This document shows, in pieces, positions 19,142 through 28,065 of a DNA stretch of 64,000 nucleotides (positions are counted from its first letter, which is position 1; every line of letters begins with the position of its first letter). Position numbers and translations under genes: made by a program. This DNA comes from an uncultured Saprospiraceae bacterium (lineage in GTDB: Bacteria > Bacteroidota > Bacteroidia > Chitinophagales > Saprospiraceae). The notes below the pieces were generated by a model. That model worked only from the letters and a program-made list of their open reading frames with translations, ran no database searches and was not told where the DNA came from. Location: positions 95,908-159,907 of the forward strand of contig CALJOK010000004.1 of NCBI GenBank assembly GCA_937981555.1. The letters are read 5' to 3'.

Positions 19142-19216
19142 AACACATCTGTCAAAAATTATCTTTTCCTTAAGAAATACAACTCACTCGAAAAACGTTT
19201 TTTATAAAAAAAATAA

Positions 19217-19993
19217 ATGCAAGTTTTTTTCAAAATCTCCTTTTACCTTTTTCTATTTGGATTGTTCATAGCAAGCTGCAAAAGCAAAAAAGTCATTCCA
19301 ACCGATTCAGGTATTTCAGAAAAGTCAACTACTTTTTTGCTAAAAGCATTAGGCAAAAATAAAATCGAAGCAGAATGGTTAACCGCCAAAGCGAAAATAA
19401 ATTACGAAGATGATAATGAGAAAATAAAATTCACCTCTTACATCCGTATGCGAAAAGATAGTGTCATTTGGTTTGTAGCAAAAAAAGCAGGAGTCGAGGC
19501 TGTTCGCGCTCAAATCACAACTGATTCCGTTTACATCATTAATCGACAAGCCAAAGAATATACTATCAAAGATTTAAACTTTTTTGAGGAAAAATATAAC
19601 ATGCCTTCGAGTTTCGAAGCGATCCAAACAATGCTCTTGGGCAATGTACTTTACCTTTCCAATCTTAAACCTGACTCAGAAATCAAAAACAATCAGCACC
19701 ATCTTTACGTAGAAAAAGATAATGTGCGAGCAGAATATTGGATGGACGGAACAAACCATCGATTGAATGAAATGCAATTTTCAGATATCCGAAACGACCA
19801 GACTTTCCGAATGACTTTTGATGATTATGAGGAACTGGAAGATGAACAGATTTTTTCGTATTTTCGTAACCTTAATGTGTCTGGAAAAAACACGAACAAT
19901 ATCGACATGGACATAAAAATGTCTGATGTGAAAATTAATGAACCCAAGAGCATAAAATTTGAAATTCCAAAAAGATATAAAAAAGTGGATTAA
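19217..19993 (+). CDS. DUF4292-family lipoprotein
   Basis: A 258-residue probable outer-membrane or periplasmic lipoprotein with a lipobox ending at Cys21 (FGLFIASC). The mature chain contains the pattern IRMRKDSVIWFVAKKAGVEAVRAQITTDSVYIINR followed by a strand-rich half. This matches the Bacteroidota DUF4292 family, thought to have a LolA/LppX-like lipid-binding fold (known for the family, not shown here). Its end overlaps the start of the EnvC-like gene by 35 bases, which implies translational coupling and a shared envelope role. Confidence 0.8.
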   Translation: MQVFFKISFYLFLFGLFIASCKSKKVIPTDSGISEKSTTFLLKALGKNKIEAEWLTAKAKINYEDDNEKIKFTSYIRMRKDSVIWFVAKKAGVEAVRAQITTDSVYIINRQAKEYTIKDLNFFEEKYNMPSSFEAIQTMLLGNVLYLSNLKPDSEIKNNQHHLYVEKDNVRAEYWMDGTNHRLNEMQFSDIRNDQTFRMTFDDYEELEDEQIFSYFRNLNVSGKNTNNIDMDIKMSDVKINEPKSIKFEIPKRYKKVD

Positions 19994-21245
19994 TCATCCT
20001 TCGAACCTTATCGGTTTTTGGAGTAAACGGTTTTTTGTAATTATATTGTTAGGGATTTTTTGCATTAATTTTTCCAACGCACAAATCAGAAAAGATTTAG
20101 AAGATCGTCGCCGAAAATTAATTAAAGATATCCAACTAACTTCTAAACTTTTAAATAAAACCACCAAGACAAAAGCGGCAGCACTAGACCGTTACATAGC
20201 TCTTCGAAAACAAATTCAACAACGAGAATTATTAGTCTCAACTCTTAGAAAAGAAATCGAGATTACTGACCTAAGTATGAATCGAGCTTCTGATGTAGTA
20301 GAATCGCTGACCGATGATATTGGTCGATTGGAAAAAGAATATGGCGAGCTTTTGAGACAAGCCTATCGAAGAAAAAAAAATAGTAGTGACCTCGGATTTA
20401 TTTTCTCAGCAGAAAGTATCAATCAAGGTTTTCATCGTTGGCAATATTTAAAACAATATGATGAGTATCGAAAAAAACAAGCTCATCTCATTCTTGAAAC
20501 TAAAGAAACGCTAACCATAAAGAAAACACAACTACAAGAAACTAAAATAGAAAAAGAAGGGTTAATTGTTTCAGTTGAAACACAAGCTAATATTTTGAGT
20601 GCAGAACTGGGAGATAAATCTAAGTTACTCCGAACACTTCGAAAAGATGAAAAACATCTCAAAAGTCAGTTACGAAAAAAACGGACTGATCATGAAGGCC
20701 TCAACAAAGCCATCGAAAAAGCTATCAGGAAAGATATGGCTGCTCGTCGAAAAAATGAACGAGATAATAAAATCAACAAAAGGGATGTAAATAAAAAACC
20801 TCAAAAAGATAATGTCAATGCACTAAAAAGGTTGACCGGTGACTTTAGAAATAACCGCGGTCGATTACCTCAACCAGTAAAAGATGGAGTAGTCACTAGG
20901 CGTTTTGGAAAGCAACAACACCCTACACTTCCCAAAGTGCAAATCACCAATAATGGAATAGATATTCGAACGGAGCGAAATGCAAAAGTCTTTGCTGTTT
21001 TTGAAGGAAAAGTAGTAAGTAAACAATTCATTCCAGGTTATCAAAATATGTTGATTATTCAACATGGAGAATACTACACCGTTTATTCTAATTTAGGAGA
21101 AGTGTTTGTTAAAAAAGGAGATCAAGTAGGTACTATGGAAAATATCGGAACTGTCGCAATAGATCGAAAAACAAATGTTTCAGAAGTTCATTTTGAAGTC
21201 TGGCGAGATAAGGCTAGATTGAACCCTGAGGATTGGGTGAGGTAA
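19959..21245 (+). CDS. EnvC-like coiled-coil protein with degenerate M23/LytM domain
   Basis: A 428-residue exported protein: a hydrophobic signal segment at about 25-42 ending SNAQ, a long coiled coil (about 45-290) rich in Lys, Arg and Glu, and a C-terminal LytM domain (about 320-428). The zinc motifs are degraded. The usual HxxxD reads NNGIDI (Asn for His), the usual YxHL reads YSNL, and the HxH reads EVHFEV. This is like EnvC, which activates amidases rather than cutting peptidoglycan itself. The inferred role is control of cell-wall hydrolysis at division. The ATG at 19959 overlaps the upstream gene, and no better ATG precedes the signal segment. Confidence 0.85.
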   Translation: MKFQKDIKKWINHPSNLIGFWSKRFFVIILLGIFCINFSNAQIRKDLEDRRRKLIKDIQLTSKLLNKTTKTKAAALDRYIALRKQIQQRELLVSTLRKEIEITDLSMNRASDVVESLTDDIGRLEKEYGELLRQAYRRKKNSSDLGFIFSAESINQGFHRWQYLKQYDEYRKKQAHLILETKETLTIKKTQLQETKIEKEGLIVSVETQANILSAELGDKSKLLRTLRKDEKHLKSQLRKKRTDHEGLNKAIEKAIRKDMAARRKNERDNKINKRDVNKKPQKDNVNALKRLTGDFRNNRGRLPQPVKDGVVTRRFGKQQHPTLPKVQITNNGIDIRTERNAKVFAVFEGKVVSKQFIPGYQNMLIIQHGEYYTVYSNLGEVFVKKGDQVGTMENIGTVAIDRKTNVSEVHFEVWRDKARLNPEDWVR

Positions 21246-21317
21246 AATGGCTCCCCTCAAGAAGTTCATTTTTCCTCAAAAAAATAAAAATTACGTAGAA
21301 GTAAATAAATCGAATAG

Positions 21318-22577
21318 ATGAGAAATAAAAGCAACTTACCAAGAAAAGGTAACACTACACAAACTAACAACGAATGGAATTTAGGTGAAAAACCTAAAAC
21401 GGGTCTAAGGAAAGAAACCGAGTACGCTGTCATTGTTGGGGTAATAACTCAAGATCAAACAGAGGATCAAGTCAAAGAATATTTGGATGAATTAGAATTT
21501 TTAGCCCTTACCGCAGGTGCTGTGACTAAAAAAAGATTTACCCAAAAAATGCAAACTCCTGATCGTCGAACTTTTGTTGGTTCTGGAAAAATCGAAGAAA
21601 TCCGACAGTATGTTGAGAACAATGAAGATATCGGCTTAGTTATTTTTGATGATGATCTATCAGGAAAACAAGCAAGTATTTTAGAAGAAATACTCAAAGT
21701 GAAATTAGTAGATCGAAGTACTTTAATTCTTGATATCTTCGCTAGTCGAGCACAAACTGCTCAAGCTAAAACTCAAGTCGAATTGGCCCAAATGCAATAC
21801 ATGCTTCCACGACTTCGAGGACTTTGGACTCACTTGGAAAGACAGCGTGGAGGTATCGGAATGCGTGGACCGGGGGAAAAAGAAATTGAAACAGATAGAC
21901 GGATTGTACGAGACAAAATTTCTTTGTTAAAAAAACAATTAGAAAAAATAGATCAACAAAATACCACTCAACGGAAGCAACGAAGCAGACAAGTTCGTGT
22001 CTCTTTAGTTGGTTATACCAATGTTGGAAAATCAACTTTGATGAATGTGTTGAGTAAATCTGACGTCTTTGCAGAAGACAAATTATTTGCAACATTAGAT
22101 ACGACCGTTCGAAAAGTTGTGTTAAACCGAATGCCGTTTTTGTTATCCGACACAGTTGGATTTATCCGAAAGTTACCGCATCATTTGGTCGAGAGTTTTA
22201 AATCAACATTGGACGAAGTTCGAGAAAGTGATATTTTGATTCATGTAGTGGACATTGCACATCCATATTTTGAAGATCAATTACGTACGGTAAATAATAC
22301 GCTAAAAGAATTAGGTGCCTTGGAAAAACCAACCATTCTAGTTTTTAATAAAATAGATTTGTACCGCGAACGATATTTTGATGATCTCGTAGATGATGCA
22401 ACCAAAGTTGAAATTGTTACAGAATTAAAATCTCGATTGAAAAATGAATTCGATCATGTGAACATTTTTATCTCTGCAAAGACAAAAGAAAATGTGAATG
22501 ACTTTCGAGATCTCCTAGAGATAAAAGTAAAAGAATTTTATGCAGTTCGTTATCCACACCAAGTGAAACATTGGTAA
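21318..22577 (+). CDS. hflX: Ribosome-associated GTPase HflX
   Basis: HflX is a GTPase that binds the large ribosomal subunit and splits stalled ribosomes. The 419 residues show the N-terminal HflX domain (VGSGKIEEI, VIFDDDLSGKQ, DRSTLILDIFASRAQTAQAKTQVELAQ) and the linker GERGGIGMRGPGE-type segment RGGIGMRGPGEKEIE. The G domain has G1 GYTNVGKST (near 232), G3 DTVGFIRKLPHHLVESF (near 277) and G4 NKIDL (near 342). Length and motif order are normal. It is the last gene of the pth/DUF4292/EnvC-like run. Confidence 0.96.
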   Translation: MRNKSNLPRKGNTTQTNNEWNLGEKPKTGLRKETEYAVIVGVITQDQTEDQVKEYLDELEFLALTAGAVTKKRFTQKMQTPDRRTFVGSGKIEEIRQYVENNEDIGLVIFDDDLSGKQASILEEILKVKLVDRSTLILDIFASRAQTAQAKTQVELAQMQYMLPRLRGLWTHLERQRGGIGMRGPGEKEIETDRRIVRDKISLLKKQLEKIDQQNTTQRKQRSRQVRVSLVGYTNVGKSTLMNVLSKSDVFAEDKLFATLDTTVRKVVLNRMPFLLSDTVGFIRKLPHHLVESFKSTLDEVRESDILIHVVDIAHPYFEDQLRTVNNTLKELGALEKPTILVFNKIDLYRERYFDDLVDDATKVEIVTELKSRLKNEFDHVNIFISAKTKENVNDFRDLLEIKVKEFYAVRYPHQVKHW

Positions 22578-22743
22578 GTGAAATTTCGTCTAACTAAAGT
22601 TCATTTTACATTTTGTTTTTTATACATTTAACAAAGAATTGAAACCCCAAAGGATAGGAAAACGACAAACGGATCATTTATTATTATTTTAATTTTAATT
22701 TTAGTGAATCGTTTTTTCCTCATTAATAACATATACATTTTCT

Positions 22744-23844
22744 ATGGACACTATCCTTAGCAAATATGCTAACTTGTTGGTCAAGTATTGCTTAGAATTA
22801 AAAAGAGGAGATCAACTCTTTGTGCAAACTACAACATTAGCCGAACCTTTAGTTCGAGAAGTATACAGAGCTGCCACTCGTGCAGGTGCTCACATGGAAG
22901 TCAATATGGAATTCCGAGAGCAAAGTCGAATTTTTTTCGAAGAAGCTAAAGGAGAACAACTTAAACGAGTTTCTCCTTTTTATAAAAGAGCTGTAGAAAA
23001 ATTTGATGCCTACCTTTATATCCGCGCTCCATTTAATTTAATGGAAAATCAAAATGTGGATTCCAAAAAAGTCAAGATTAAAAAAGATGCTCACGCAAGT
23101 GTTTCCAAAACTTATTTTAAAAGAACGGGAACTCGTGATCTTCGGCGCAACTTGTGTCAGTATCCTACCATGGCTGCTGCTCAAAATGCTGGCATGTCAT
23201 TAGAAGAATATGAAAATTTTGTTTTTGGCGCTTGTCATTTATTTAAAGATGATCCAAAAGCAGAGTGGTTGAAAGTTCGAAAATTTCAAAAAAAGATTGT
23301 CGACGTTTTAAACAAGAGAGAAAAAGTACAATACAAGGGAGATGGAATTGATATTAGTTTTTCTACAAAAGGAAGAACCTGGATCAACTCAGATGGACAA
23401 ACTAATATGCCATCAGGTGAAGTATATACTTCACCAGTAGAAAATTCAGTTAATGGAGTAGTTAATTTTTCTTACCCAGCAGTTTACATGGGACATGAAG
23501 TTGAAGGCGTTACACTTTGGGTAAAAGATGGACTTATCGAAAAATGGGAAGCTAAACGAGGCCAAGCATTTTTGAATAAAATATTTAAAATGAAAGGTAC
23601 CCGAAACTTTGGCGAAGCAGCCATCGGGACAAATTATAATATCAATAAATTTACTAAGAATATCTTATTTGATGAAAAAATAGGAGGCACCATCCATATG
23701 GCTATCGGACAATCTTATGGTCAATGTGGTGGAAAAAATGTTTCTCCAATTCATTGGGATATGATTGGAAATATGAAGAATGGAGGAGAGATTTTTGCTG
23801 ATGATGAAAAAATTTATGATAGCGGAAAATTTTTATTTATGTAA
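22744..23844 (+). CDS. M29-family aminopeptidase (AmpS/aminopeptidase T type)
   Basis: A 366-residue cytosolic metallo-aminopeptidase of the thermophilic M29 family, which removes N-terminal residues from peptides. The N-terminal half (YANLLVKYCLELKRGDQLFVQ, LVREVYRAATRAGAH) and the C-terminal metal-site region (NMPSGEVYTSPVENSVNGVV near 223, EAAIGTNYNIN, HMAIGQSYGQCGG, HWDMIGNM) match the family. No signal peptide is present. It stands alone with gaps of 166 and 176 bases. No clear promoter box is seen. Confidence 0.88.
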   Translation: MDTILSKYANLLVKYCLELKRGDQLFVQTTTLAEPLVREVYRAATRAGAHMEVNMEFREQSRIFFEEAKGEQLKRVSPFYKRAVEKFDAYLYIRAPFNLMENQNVDSKKVKIKKDAHASVSKTYFKRTGTRDLRRNLCQYPTMAAAQNAGMSLEEYENFVFGACHLFKDDPKAEWLKVRKFQKKIVDVLNKREKVQYKGDGIDISFSTKGRTWINSDGQTNMPSGEVYTSPVENSVNGVVNFSYPAVYMGHEVEGVTLWVKDGLIEKWEAKRGQAFLNKIFKMKGTRNFGEAAIGTNYNINKFTKNILFDEKIGGTIHMAIGQSYGQCGGKNVSPIHWDMIGNMKNGGEIFADDEKIYDSGKFLFM

Positions 23845-23986
23845 AAATGATTTAAAATGCGTGAATAAATATAAAACAAGCGTAGTTAAATCAACGAATA
23901 CTAATTTTACTCATATTATTTTGATACATTTTCACGATTAAACCGAATAAAACCGAAAGAAAAAAGAAAAAACCACTTGAAAGTAT

Positions 23987-23994
23987 TATTTTTG
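23987..23994 (+). promoter_or_regulatory. Candidate -7 box before the gene at 24021
   Basis: TATTTTTG matches TAnnTTTG and lies 26 bases before the GTG start. No TTG occurs at the -33 spacing. Confidence 0.35.
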
Positions 23995-24020
23995 CACCAC
24001 TTATTATTAAATAGAAAACC

Positions 24021-24770
24021 GTGAATCAGAACATCGCATTTTTAGAATTAAAATTTGGAAATATCTACGGAGGACCTCCAAATTTTTACGCCATCCATGA
24101 AGTGGCATTGTTGGTATTTGAACCACAAACAAAAAGAATCTTTTTAGAAAGTATGACTGTTGCTGTCGATGTAGACATAGTAACGGTTACTGCCAAAACA
24201 AACGAATTGGGTAATACCATTGACCGTGTCAAAGACGTAGTCAATATGAAGACCAAAAGAATTCGAGAGTTTGACGAAACTTACCAAATCTTTGATCGCC
24301 AATTGGACGATGCATTTGGTCAATTGCGTCCTGCTCAACGATGGATTAGAGCGTTCTTTGGCAAGTGCTTCCAGAAATATAGAATCACAGATATCGTTAC
24401 TTTTGATGGTCGAAGAGATTTATTCCTTTGTGAAAAATCGCGTGTACGGTTTGATCGAATTAATATCATTGATTTGCAAAAAGATATCATCAAAGAAACT
24501 AACTATTTATTCTCATTGAATAAATTGGCAGTTGTGATTGGATTTGATATTGCAAGTAGTATGCTTCGATCAAATAACGAAGAATATTGGATGCACCCAA
24601 TTGCAGCTCGACAAGTTATACCTCGATCAGCTTCATTTGATGCAGCAAGATTATTGATGGTATTCCAAGAGTTCCACAATCACAGAGATGACTTCTTAAT
24701 GAAAGCAGCTTTGTTGTTGAATAAAATTGAAATGCAAAAAGCAAAAGAAGCAGAATCTAAAGAAAGCTAG
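24021..24770 (+). CDS. Unrecognised cytosolic protein, possibly RNase H-fold exonuclease-like
   Basis: A 249-residue protein starting with GTG, with no signal peptide or membrane segment. I do not recognise the family with certainty. The start FLELKFGNIYGGPPNFYAIHEVALLVF, the middle IVTFDGRRDLFLCEK and the end HNHRDDFLMKAALLL are reminiscent of the three exonuclease motifs of DEDD-type nucleases, but the first acidic residue would be Glu rather than Asp. That is inference only. It has its own candidate promoter box and its own terminator, so it is monocistronic. Confidence 0.6.
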   Translation: MNQNIAFLELKFGNIYGGPPNFYAIHEVALLVFEPQTKRIFLESMTVAVDVDIVTVTAKTNELGNTIDRVKDVVNMKTKRIREFDETYQIFDRQLDDAFGQLRPAQRWIRAFFGKCFQKYRITDIVTFDGRRDLFLCEKSRVRFDRINIIDLQKDIIKETNYLFSLNKLAVVIGFDIASSMLRSNNEEYWMHPIAARQVIPRSASFDAARLLMVFQEFHNHRDDFLMKAALLLNKIEMQKAKEAESKES

Positions 24771-24791
24771 TTTTGTTTCTTCGAAAAATAT

Positions 24792-24827
24792 AAAAGGACT
24801 TGTTGGTTATAACTGACAAGTCCTTTT
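24792..24827 (+). terminator. Terminator after the gene at 24021
   Basis: A 12-bp stem (24792-24803 with 24816-24827) has a 12-nt loop and a terminal T-run. Confidence 0.85.
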
Positions 24828-24875
24828 TAGTTTGTATGTATTTAAATTTCAGATTACAAGCGAATATTCACCAGT

Positions 24876-24903
24876 AACCTCTTTCTATAAAAAAAAAGAG
24901 GTT
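24876..24903. other. Small hairpin upstream of the methyltransferase gene
   Basis: AACCTCTTT (24876-24884) pairs with AAAGAGGTT (24895-24903) around an A-rich loop. It has no T-run and no nearby stop, so the function is unclear. Confidence 0.3.
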
Positions 24904-25035
24904 CTAAATTATTTACAAAAGGAAGAAATTGAAACAACTAGAGGAGACAATGCAGCGTTTGTCGAGTTTTAATAATGATAATTTGTAAACTCTAAATAAA
25001 AATCTCATCTTCGTTTCATAAAACAAGTTTAATAG

Positions 25036-25593
25036 ATGAAAAAAATTGAATTCTTTAAAGAGAGTATAAAAAATATAAAATCTATTGGAACCATCACTAG
25101 AAGTTCCAAATATCTCTGTAAAGGGATGATAAAACCTGTAGATTTTGATAAAGCGGATGTTATAGTAGAACTTGGAGCAGGCGACGGAGTAATTACGGAA
25201 CATATTCTCAGACACATGAAAAAGGATGCTAAATTGCTTTCTTTTGAAGTCAATGAAAAATTCTGTGAGCAGATGCGAAAAATAAAAGATGATCGCTTAA
25301 TTATCGTAGAAGATTCTGCAGAGAAATTAGGAGAATATTTAGCGAAAAATAATTTAGGCAAAGCCGATTATGTCATTTCTGCTTTACCTTATGTTTCTTT
25401 TCCAGAAGAATTAGCGTTGAGTATTATCCGAACAAGTAAAGAACACATGAAAGATAATGCACTTTATATTCAAGTTCATTATTCCTTGTTGACAAAGAAA
25501 TTTTACCAAACTATTTTTGGAAATGTTGACGTAAGTTTTGTTCCATTGAACATTCCGCCAGCATTTGTTTTGGTGAGTGAGAAAGTGTCTTGA
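25036..25593 (+). CDS. SAM-dependent methyltransferase (phospholipid N-methyltransferase-like)
   Basis: A 185-residue class I methyltransferase with the SAM-binding motif I VELGAGDGVITEHIL (about 46-60), motif II SFEVNEKFC and the motif IV region ADYVISALPYVSFP. Together with the early GTITRSSKYLCKGM this resembles the COG3963 group of small methyltransferases acting on phosphatidylethanolamine or related rRNA-dimethylase-like proteins. The substrate cannot be told from the sequence. It is followed by a perfect palindromic terminator that directly precedes the next gene. Confidence 0.8.
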   Translation: MKKIEFFKESIKNIKSIGTITRSSKYLCKGMIKPVDFDKADVIVELGAGDGVITEHILRHMKKDAKLLSFEVNEKFCEQMRKIKDDRLIIVEDSAEKLGEYLAKNNLGKADYVISALPYVSFPEELALSIIRTSKEHMKDNALYIQVHYSLLTKKFYQTIFGNVDVSFVPLNIPPAFVLVSEKVS

Positions 25594-25641
25594 AGATAAC
25601 CTACCACTTCTAAAAACAATCATTTAATTGTTTTCACTTTT

Positions 25642-25683
25642 AAAATGAGGTACATTAATAATATTATTAATGTACCTCATTTT
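25642..25683 (+). terminator. Perfect 42-bp palindromic terminator
   Basis: The halves 25642-25662 and 25663-25683 are exact reverse complements with no spacer, followed by TTATTTTA. It ends only seven bases before the ATG at 25690, so it may also hide that gene's leader if transcripts read through. Confidence 0.8.
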
Positions 25684-25689
25684 TATTTT

Positions 25690-26247
25690 ATGAAAAAAAA
25701 AATACCTTTTCTCCATATCATTCTTTTAGCTATTTGTATTCTTCTGACTGGAAATATCAATGCTCAAGTTGATAAAAAGCAACCCGAAAATGTTTCTCCA
25801 GATGGAATGAATAATAAAAAAATGGAAGCCATTTTCAAATCAGAAACTGACGAGTTAGAAGGTCAATTGGGTAATTGGCAAATGATGTATGGTGGTTCAT
25901 TGATTTTAGTTTTGACTGATGAAAAAAATAATCGGATGAGAATTTTTACACCAGTTGTAGATAAAACAAAATTAAAAGAAGGGCAATTGGAAAAAATGTT
26001 AGAAGCTAATTTCCATTCAGCTTTGGATTCAAAGTATAGTTTATACAATGGTTATGTGGTTAGTATTTTTACGCATCCTTTGAAAGAATTAGGAAAAGAT
26101 CAATTGATTGATGCAATGCGTCAAGTCGTAGTTTTGTCCCGAACTTTTGGAGATTCTTATTCGAGTACAGAATTAATTTTTGGAGGAGGAACAGAGAAAG
26201 AAGGTGAGGAAAAAGAAAAACCGAAGAAGAAGTTAAAGAAGATGTGA
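25690..26247 (+). CDS. Secreted protein of unknown function
   Basis: A 185-residue exported protein. I take the ATG at 25690 because MKKKIPFLHIILLAICILLTGNINAQ is a good signal peptide. The in-frame ATG at 25645 lies inside the terminator palindrome. The mature part contains GNWQMMYGGSLILVLTDEKNNRMRIFTPV and ends in a Lys/Glu-rich tail (KEGEEKEKPKKKLKKM). No catalytic motif is recognised. The fold may resemble small alpha/beta chaperone-like proteins, but I cannot support that. It converges with the small gene at 26254, only six bases away. Confidence 0.6.
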   Translation: MKKKIPFLHIILLAICILLTGNINAQVDKKQPENVSPDGMNNKKMEAIFKSETDELEGQLGNWQMMYGGSLILVLTDEKNNRMRIFTPVVDKTKLKEGQLEKMLEANFHSALDSKYSLYNGYVVSIFTHPLKELGKDQLIDAMRQVVVLSRTFGDSYSSTELIFGGGTEKEGEEKEKPKKKLKKM

Positions 26248-26253
26248 GGTGAA

Positions 26254-26643
26254 TCACAAGTTTAAGTTAAACTCATTATTCCCGATCAATCCTATAATTT
26301 TAGTAGATTTTTTTTCCAAATGATTTAAAAATTGGTTGACAAAATTATTGTTGATCTCCTTATTCTTTATATTACAACAAATGCCAAGATTAAAAATCGG
26401 TTGATTGAAATTCAGAAATTTCGGTTCTATTTTTTCAATAATAAAATCATCAATCATTTCGTCTAAATCTGCTTTCTTGATACTAATTGTAAATGGCGCC
26501 TCATTAAAATATACTTCCCAATGATTTCCTTTTCTAGTTCGAGTTAAATTTCCATTCGTAATCTCATCAAGAATTAAATCAACATCTATTGATAACAACA
26601 GATTATTTTCCTTCGGAATATAGCAAGTCAAGCAAGGTCCCAT
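26254..26643 (-). CDS. Hypothetical protein
   Basis: A 129-residue protein beginning MGPCLTCYIPKENN, with no signal peptide or membrane segment. It has several Cys near the N-terminus (CLTC) and the segment GICCNIKN. I do not recognise it. It follows the SWIM protein gene by 11 bases on the same strand and so is probably cotranscribed with it. Confidence 0.5.
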   Translation of the reverse strand: MGPCLTCYIPKENNLLLSIDVDLILDEITNGNLTRTRKGNHWEVYFNEAPFTISIKKADLDEMIDDFIIEKIEPKFLNFNQPIFNLGICCNIKNKEINNNFVNQFLNHLEKKSTKIIGLIGNNEFNLNL

Positions 26644-26654
26644 AATTTTCTATT

Positions 26655-27968
26655 TTAAAATGCAATCAACCTCCCTTCACTCTCCGCACTCAAAGGAATA
26701 AAAATATCCCCCGTCCATTCTCCAAAAATCTTAATAGGATAACCGCCACTCATCGCTAATAATTTCCACCCATTTTGATCTTGATTTAAAACTTCCAGCT
26801 GATGATTGTTTTTATCTAAAATAAATAATTGATTTTTCTTTTTGACAGGCGTGACATTTTCGAAGCAAGCTGGAAAATCTAAAAGCCAAGGATTGGCAAA
26901 AAGAGCTTTCGAATAAGCTGCAGTAAATTTTTTAAAATCAGTAAATCCACTTAAAGGTTGCGATTCATTAATTATATCAAAAGGCAATCTCACAATTGCT
27001 CGAAGAGGAAAAGACGAAGGGTAAAAACAAAGTATACCTTTTAATATACTTCCAGTTGGAAAGTGATTTGGAAATCCTCCTTCACCAAATACATAATCTA
27101 AAATTAAAGCATGCTGTTTCGTCTTTTGTCCTTGCAACCAAACTCGTCGAAAATTTAATCGATCTTCCACTCCTTCGATTTGTCCCATGACCATCCATTC
27201 ATCAAGAATGCCATCTTGTTCTAAAACTTCATCCTTTTTAATATTGATTCCAGCAACAGAAAGTAACTCTTGTTGAAGTAGAGGAGGTAATTTTTCTAAA
27301 TTTTTAAAACCTTTGGCGACCAAATACAAATCAGTCATTTGTGAAAGCATCTTGTCCACCCAATTGATATTCCCTCCTTGAAGGAGCTGCATCGCTTCGA
27401 TTTTTTTTCCCAAGCCACCTAACTTAGCATCAACCATTCGAGCAGAGATATCATGCCAGAAATCATAACCTTGTCGCTCCGTCGAAGCCAGTCCTTGGCG
27501 AATAGTATCAGTCAACCAAATTTCCATATCTGCCAAACCAGCTTCCATTTGAAGCAATCTTTTGTTTCTATTTTTTTGTTTCGCAACTTCTCGTTCATGC
27601 TGAATCATCTCTTCCTCTTCAGAAGTTACTTCTTCCGTTTTGCTTGACGTTTTTTTATTGATCCATTCATCAACCCATTCTGGATACTCAGATGTAACCT
27701 GAACTGAATCTGAATTATTTGATAGAAGTAACATCAAACCGATAGCATGCTTACAAGGTTTTTTGCTCGGACAATTGCATTTAAAGGTAGGTCCCTTAAC
27801 ATCAATCGCCACCAAATAGTAAGAAGCACCACTACTTTTACATTCTCCCCAAACGGCATTTTCATTGCCTTGGAGGTTCCGCCATTTTCGAATAATCGCC
27901 AATTCTTGCCCACGTTGCGCAATGCCAGCATCAGGTGAAAAAGAAAGTATTTGTTGAGTTGTCCACAA
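26655..27968 (-). CDS. SWIM zinc-finger protein
   Basis: A 437-residue cytosolic protein. The SWIM motif (CxCx(n)CxH) is at about 61-75: FKCNCPSKKPCKHAIGLMLLL. The remainder is helical and then strand-rich, with no enzyme motif. In other Bacteroidota similar proteins sit beside MoxR AAA+ and VWA genes (known association), but none occurs here. It may bind DNA or protein through the zinc finger. The start at 27968 follows the rnc terminator. The small gene at 26254 lies directly downstream. Confidence 0.75.
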   Translation of the reverse strand: MWTTQQILSFSPDAGIAQRGQELAIIRKWRNLQGNENAVWGECKSSGASYYLVAIDVKGPTFKCNCPSKKPCKHAIGLMLLLSNNSDSVQVTSEYPEWVDEWINKKTSSKTEEVTSEEEEMIQHEREVAKQKNRNKRLLQMEAGLADMEIWLTDTIRQGLASTERQGYDFWHDISARMVDAKLGGLGKKIEAMQLLQGGNINWVDKMLSQMTDLYLVAKGFKNLEKLPPLLQQELLSVAGINIKKDEVLEQDGILDEWMVMGQIEGVEDRLNFRRVWLQGQKTKQHALILDYVFGEGGFPNHFPTGSILKGILCFYPSSFPLRAIVRLPFDIINESQPLSGFTDFKKFTAAYSKALFANPWLLDFPACFENVTPVKKKNQLFILDKNNHQLEVLNQDQNGWKLLAMSGGYPIKIFGEWTGDIFIPLSAESEGRLIAF

Positions 27969-27990
27969 AGTGATTTTGTTTTTTTACAAA

Positions 27991-28035
27991 AATAAAAAGA
28001 GCGCAACGAATTTAATCCATTGCGCTCTTTTTATT
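27991..28035 (-). terminator. Terminator of rnc
   Basis: A perfect 16-bp stem (27991-28006 with 28020-28035) has a 13-nt loop. The minus-strand side ends in a T-rich run. It lies 25 bases past the rnc stop. Confidence 0.9.
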
Positions 28036-28041
28036 TGAAAT

Positions 28042-28065
28042 ATAATTCAAAGCGTATTGCTACGC
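28042..28065 (-). repeat. Degenerate relative of the stop-codon repeat at the rnc end
   Basis: On the minus strand the end of rnc reads GCGTAGCAATACGCTTTGAA, with the stop codon TAG inside GCGTAGC. It shares the CGTAGCnnTnnGCTTT pattern of copies A to C but has lost the second palindrome arm. It is likewise followed by a terminator. Confidence 0.35.

Noticed and set aside
26655..27968. MoxR/VWA/SWIM defence-like cluster
   Set aside because: Only the SWIM protein is present; no AAA+ or VWA gene lies nearby.
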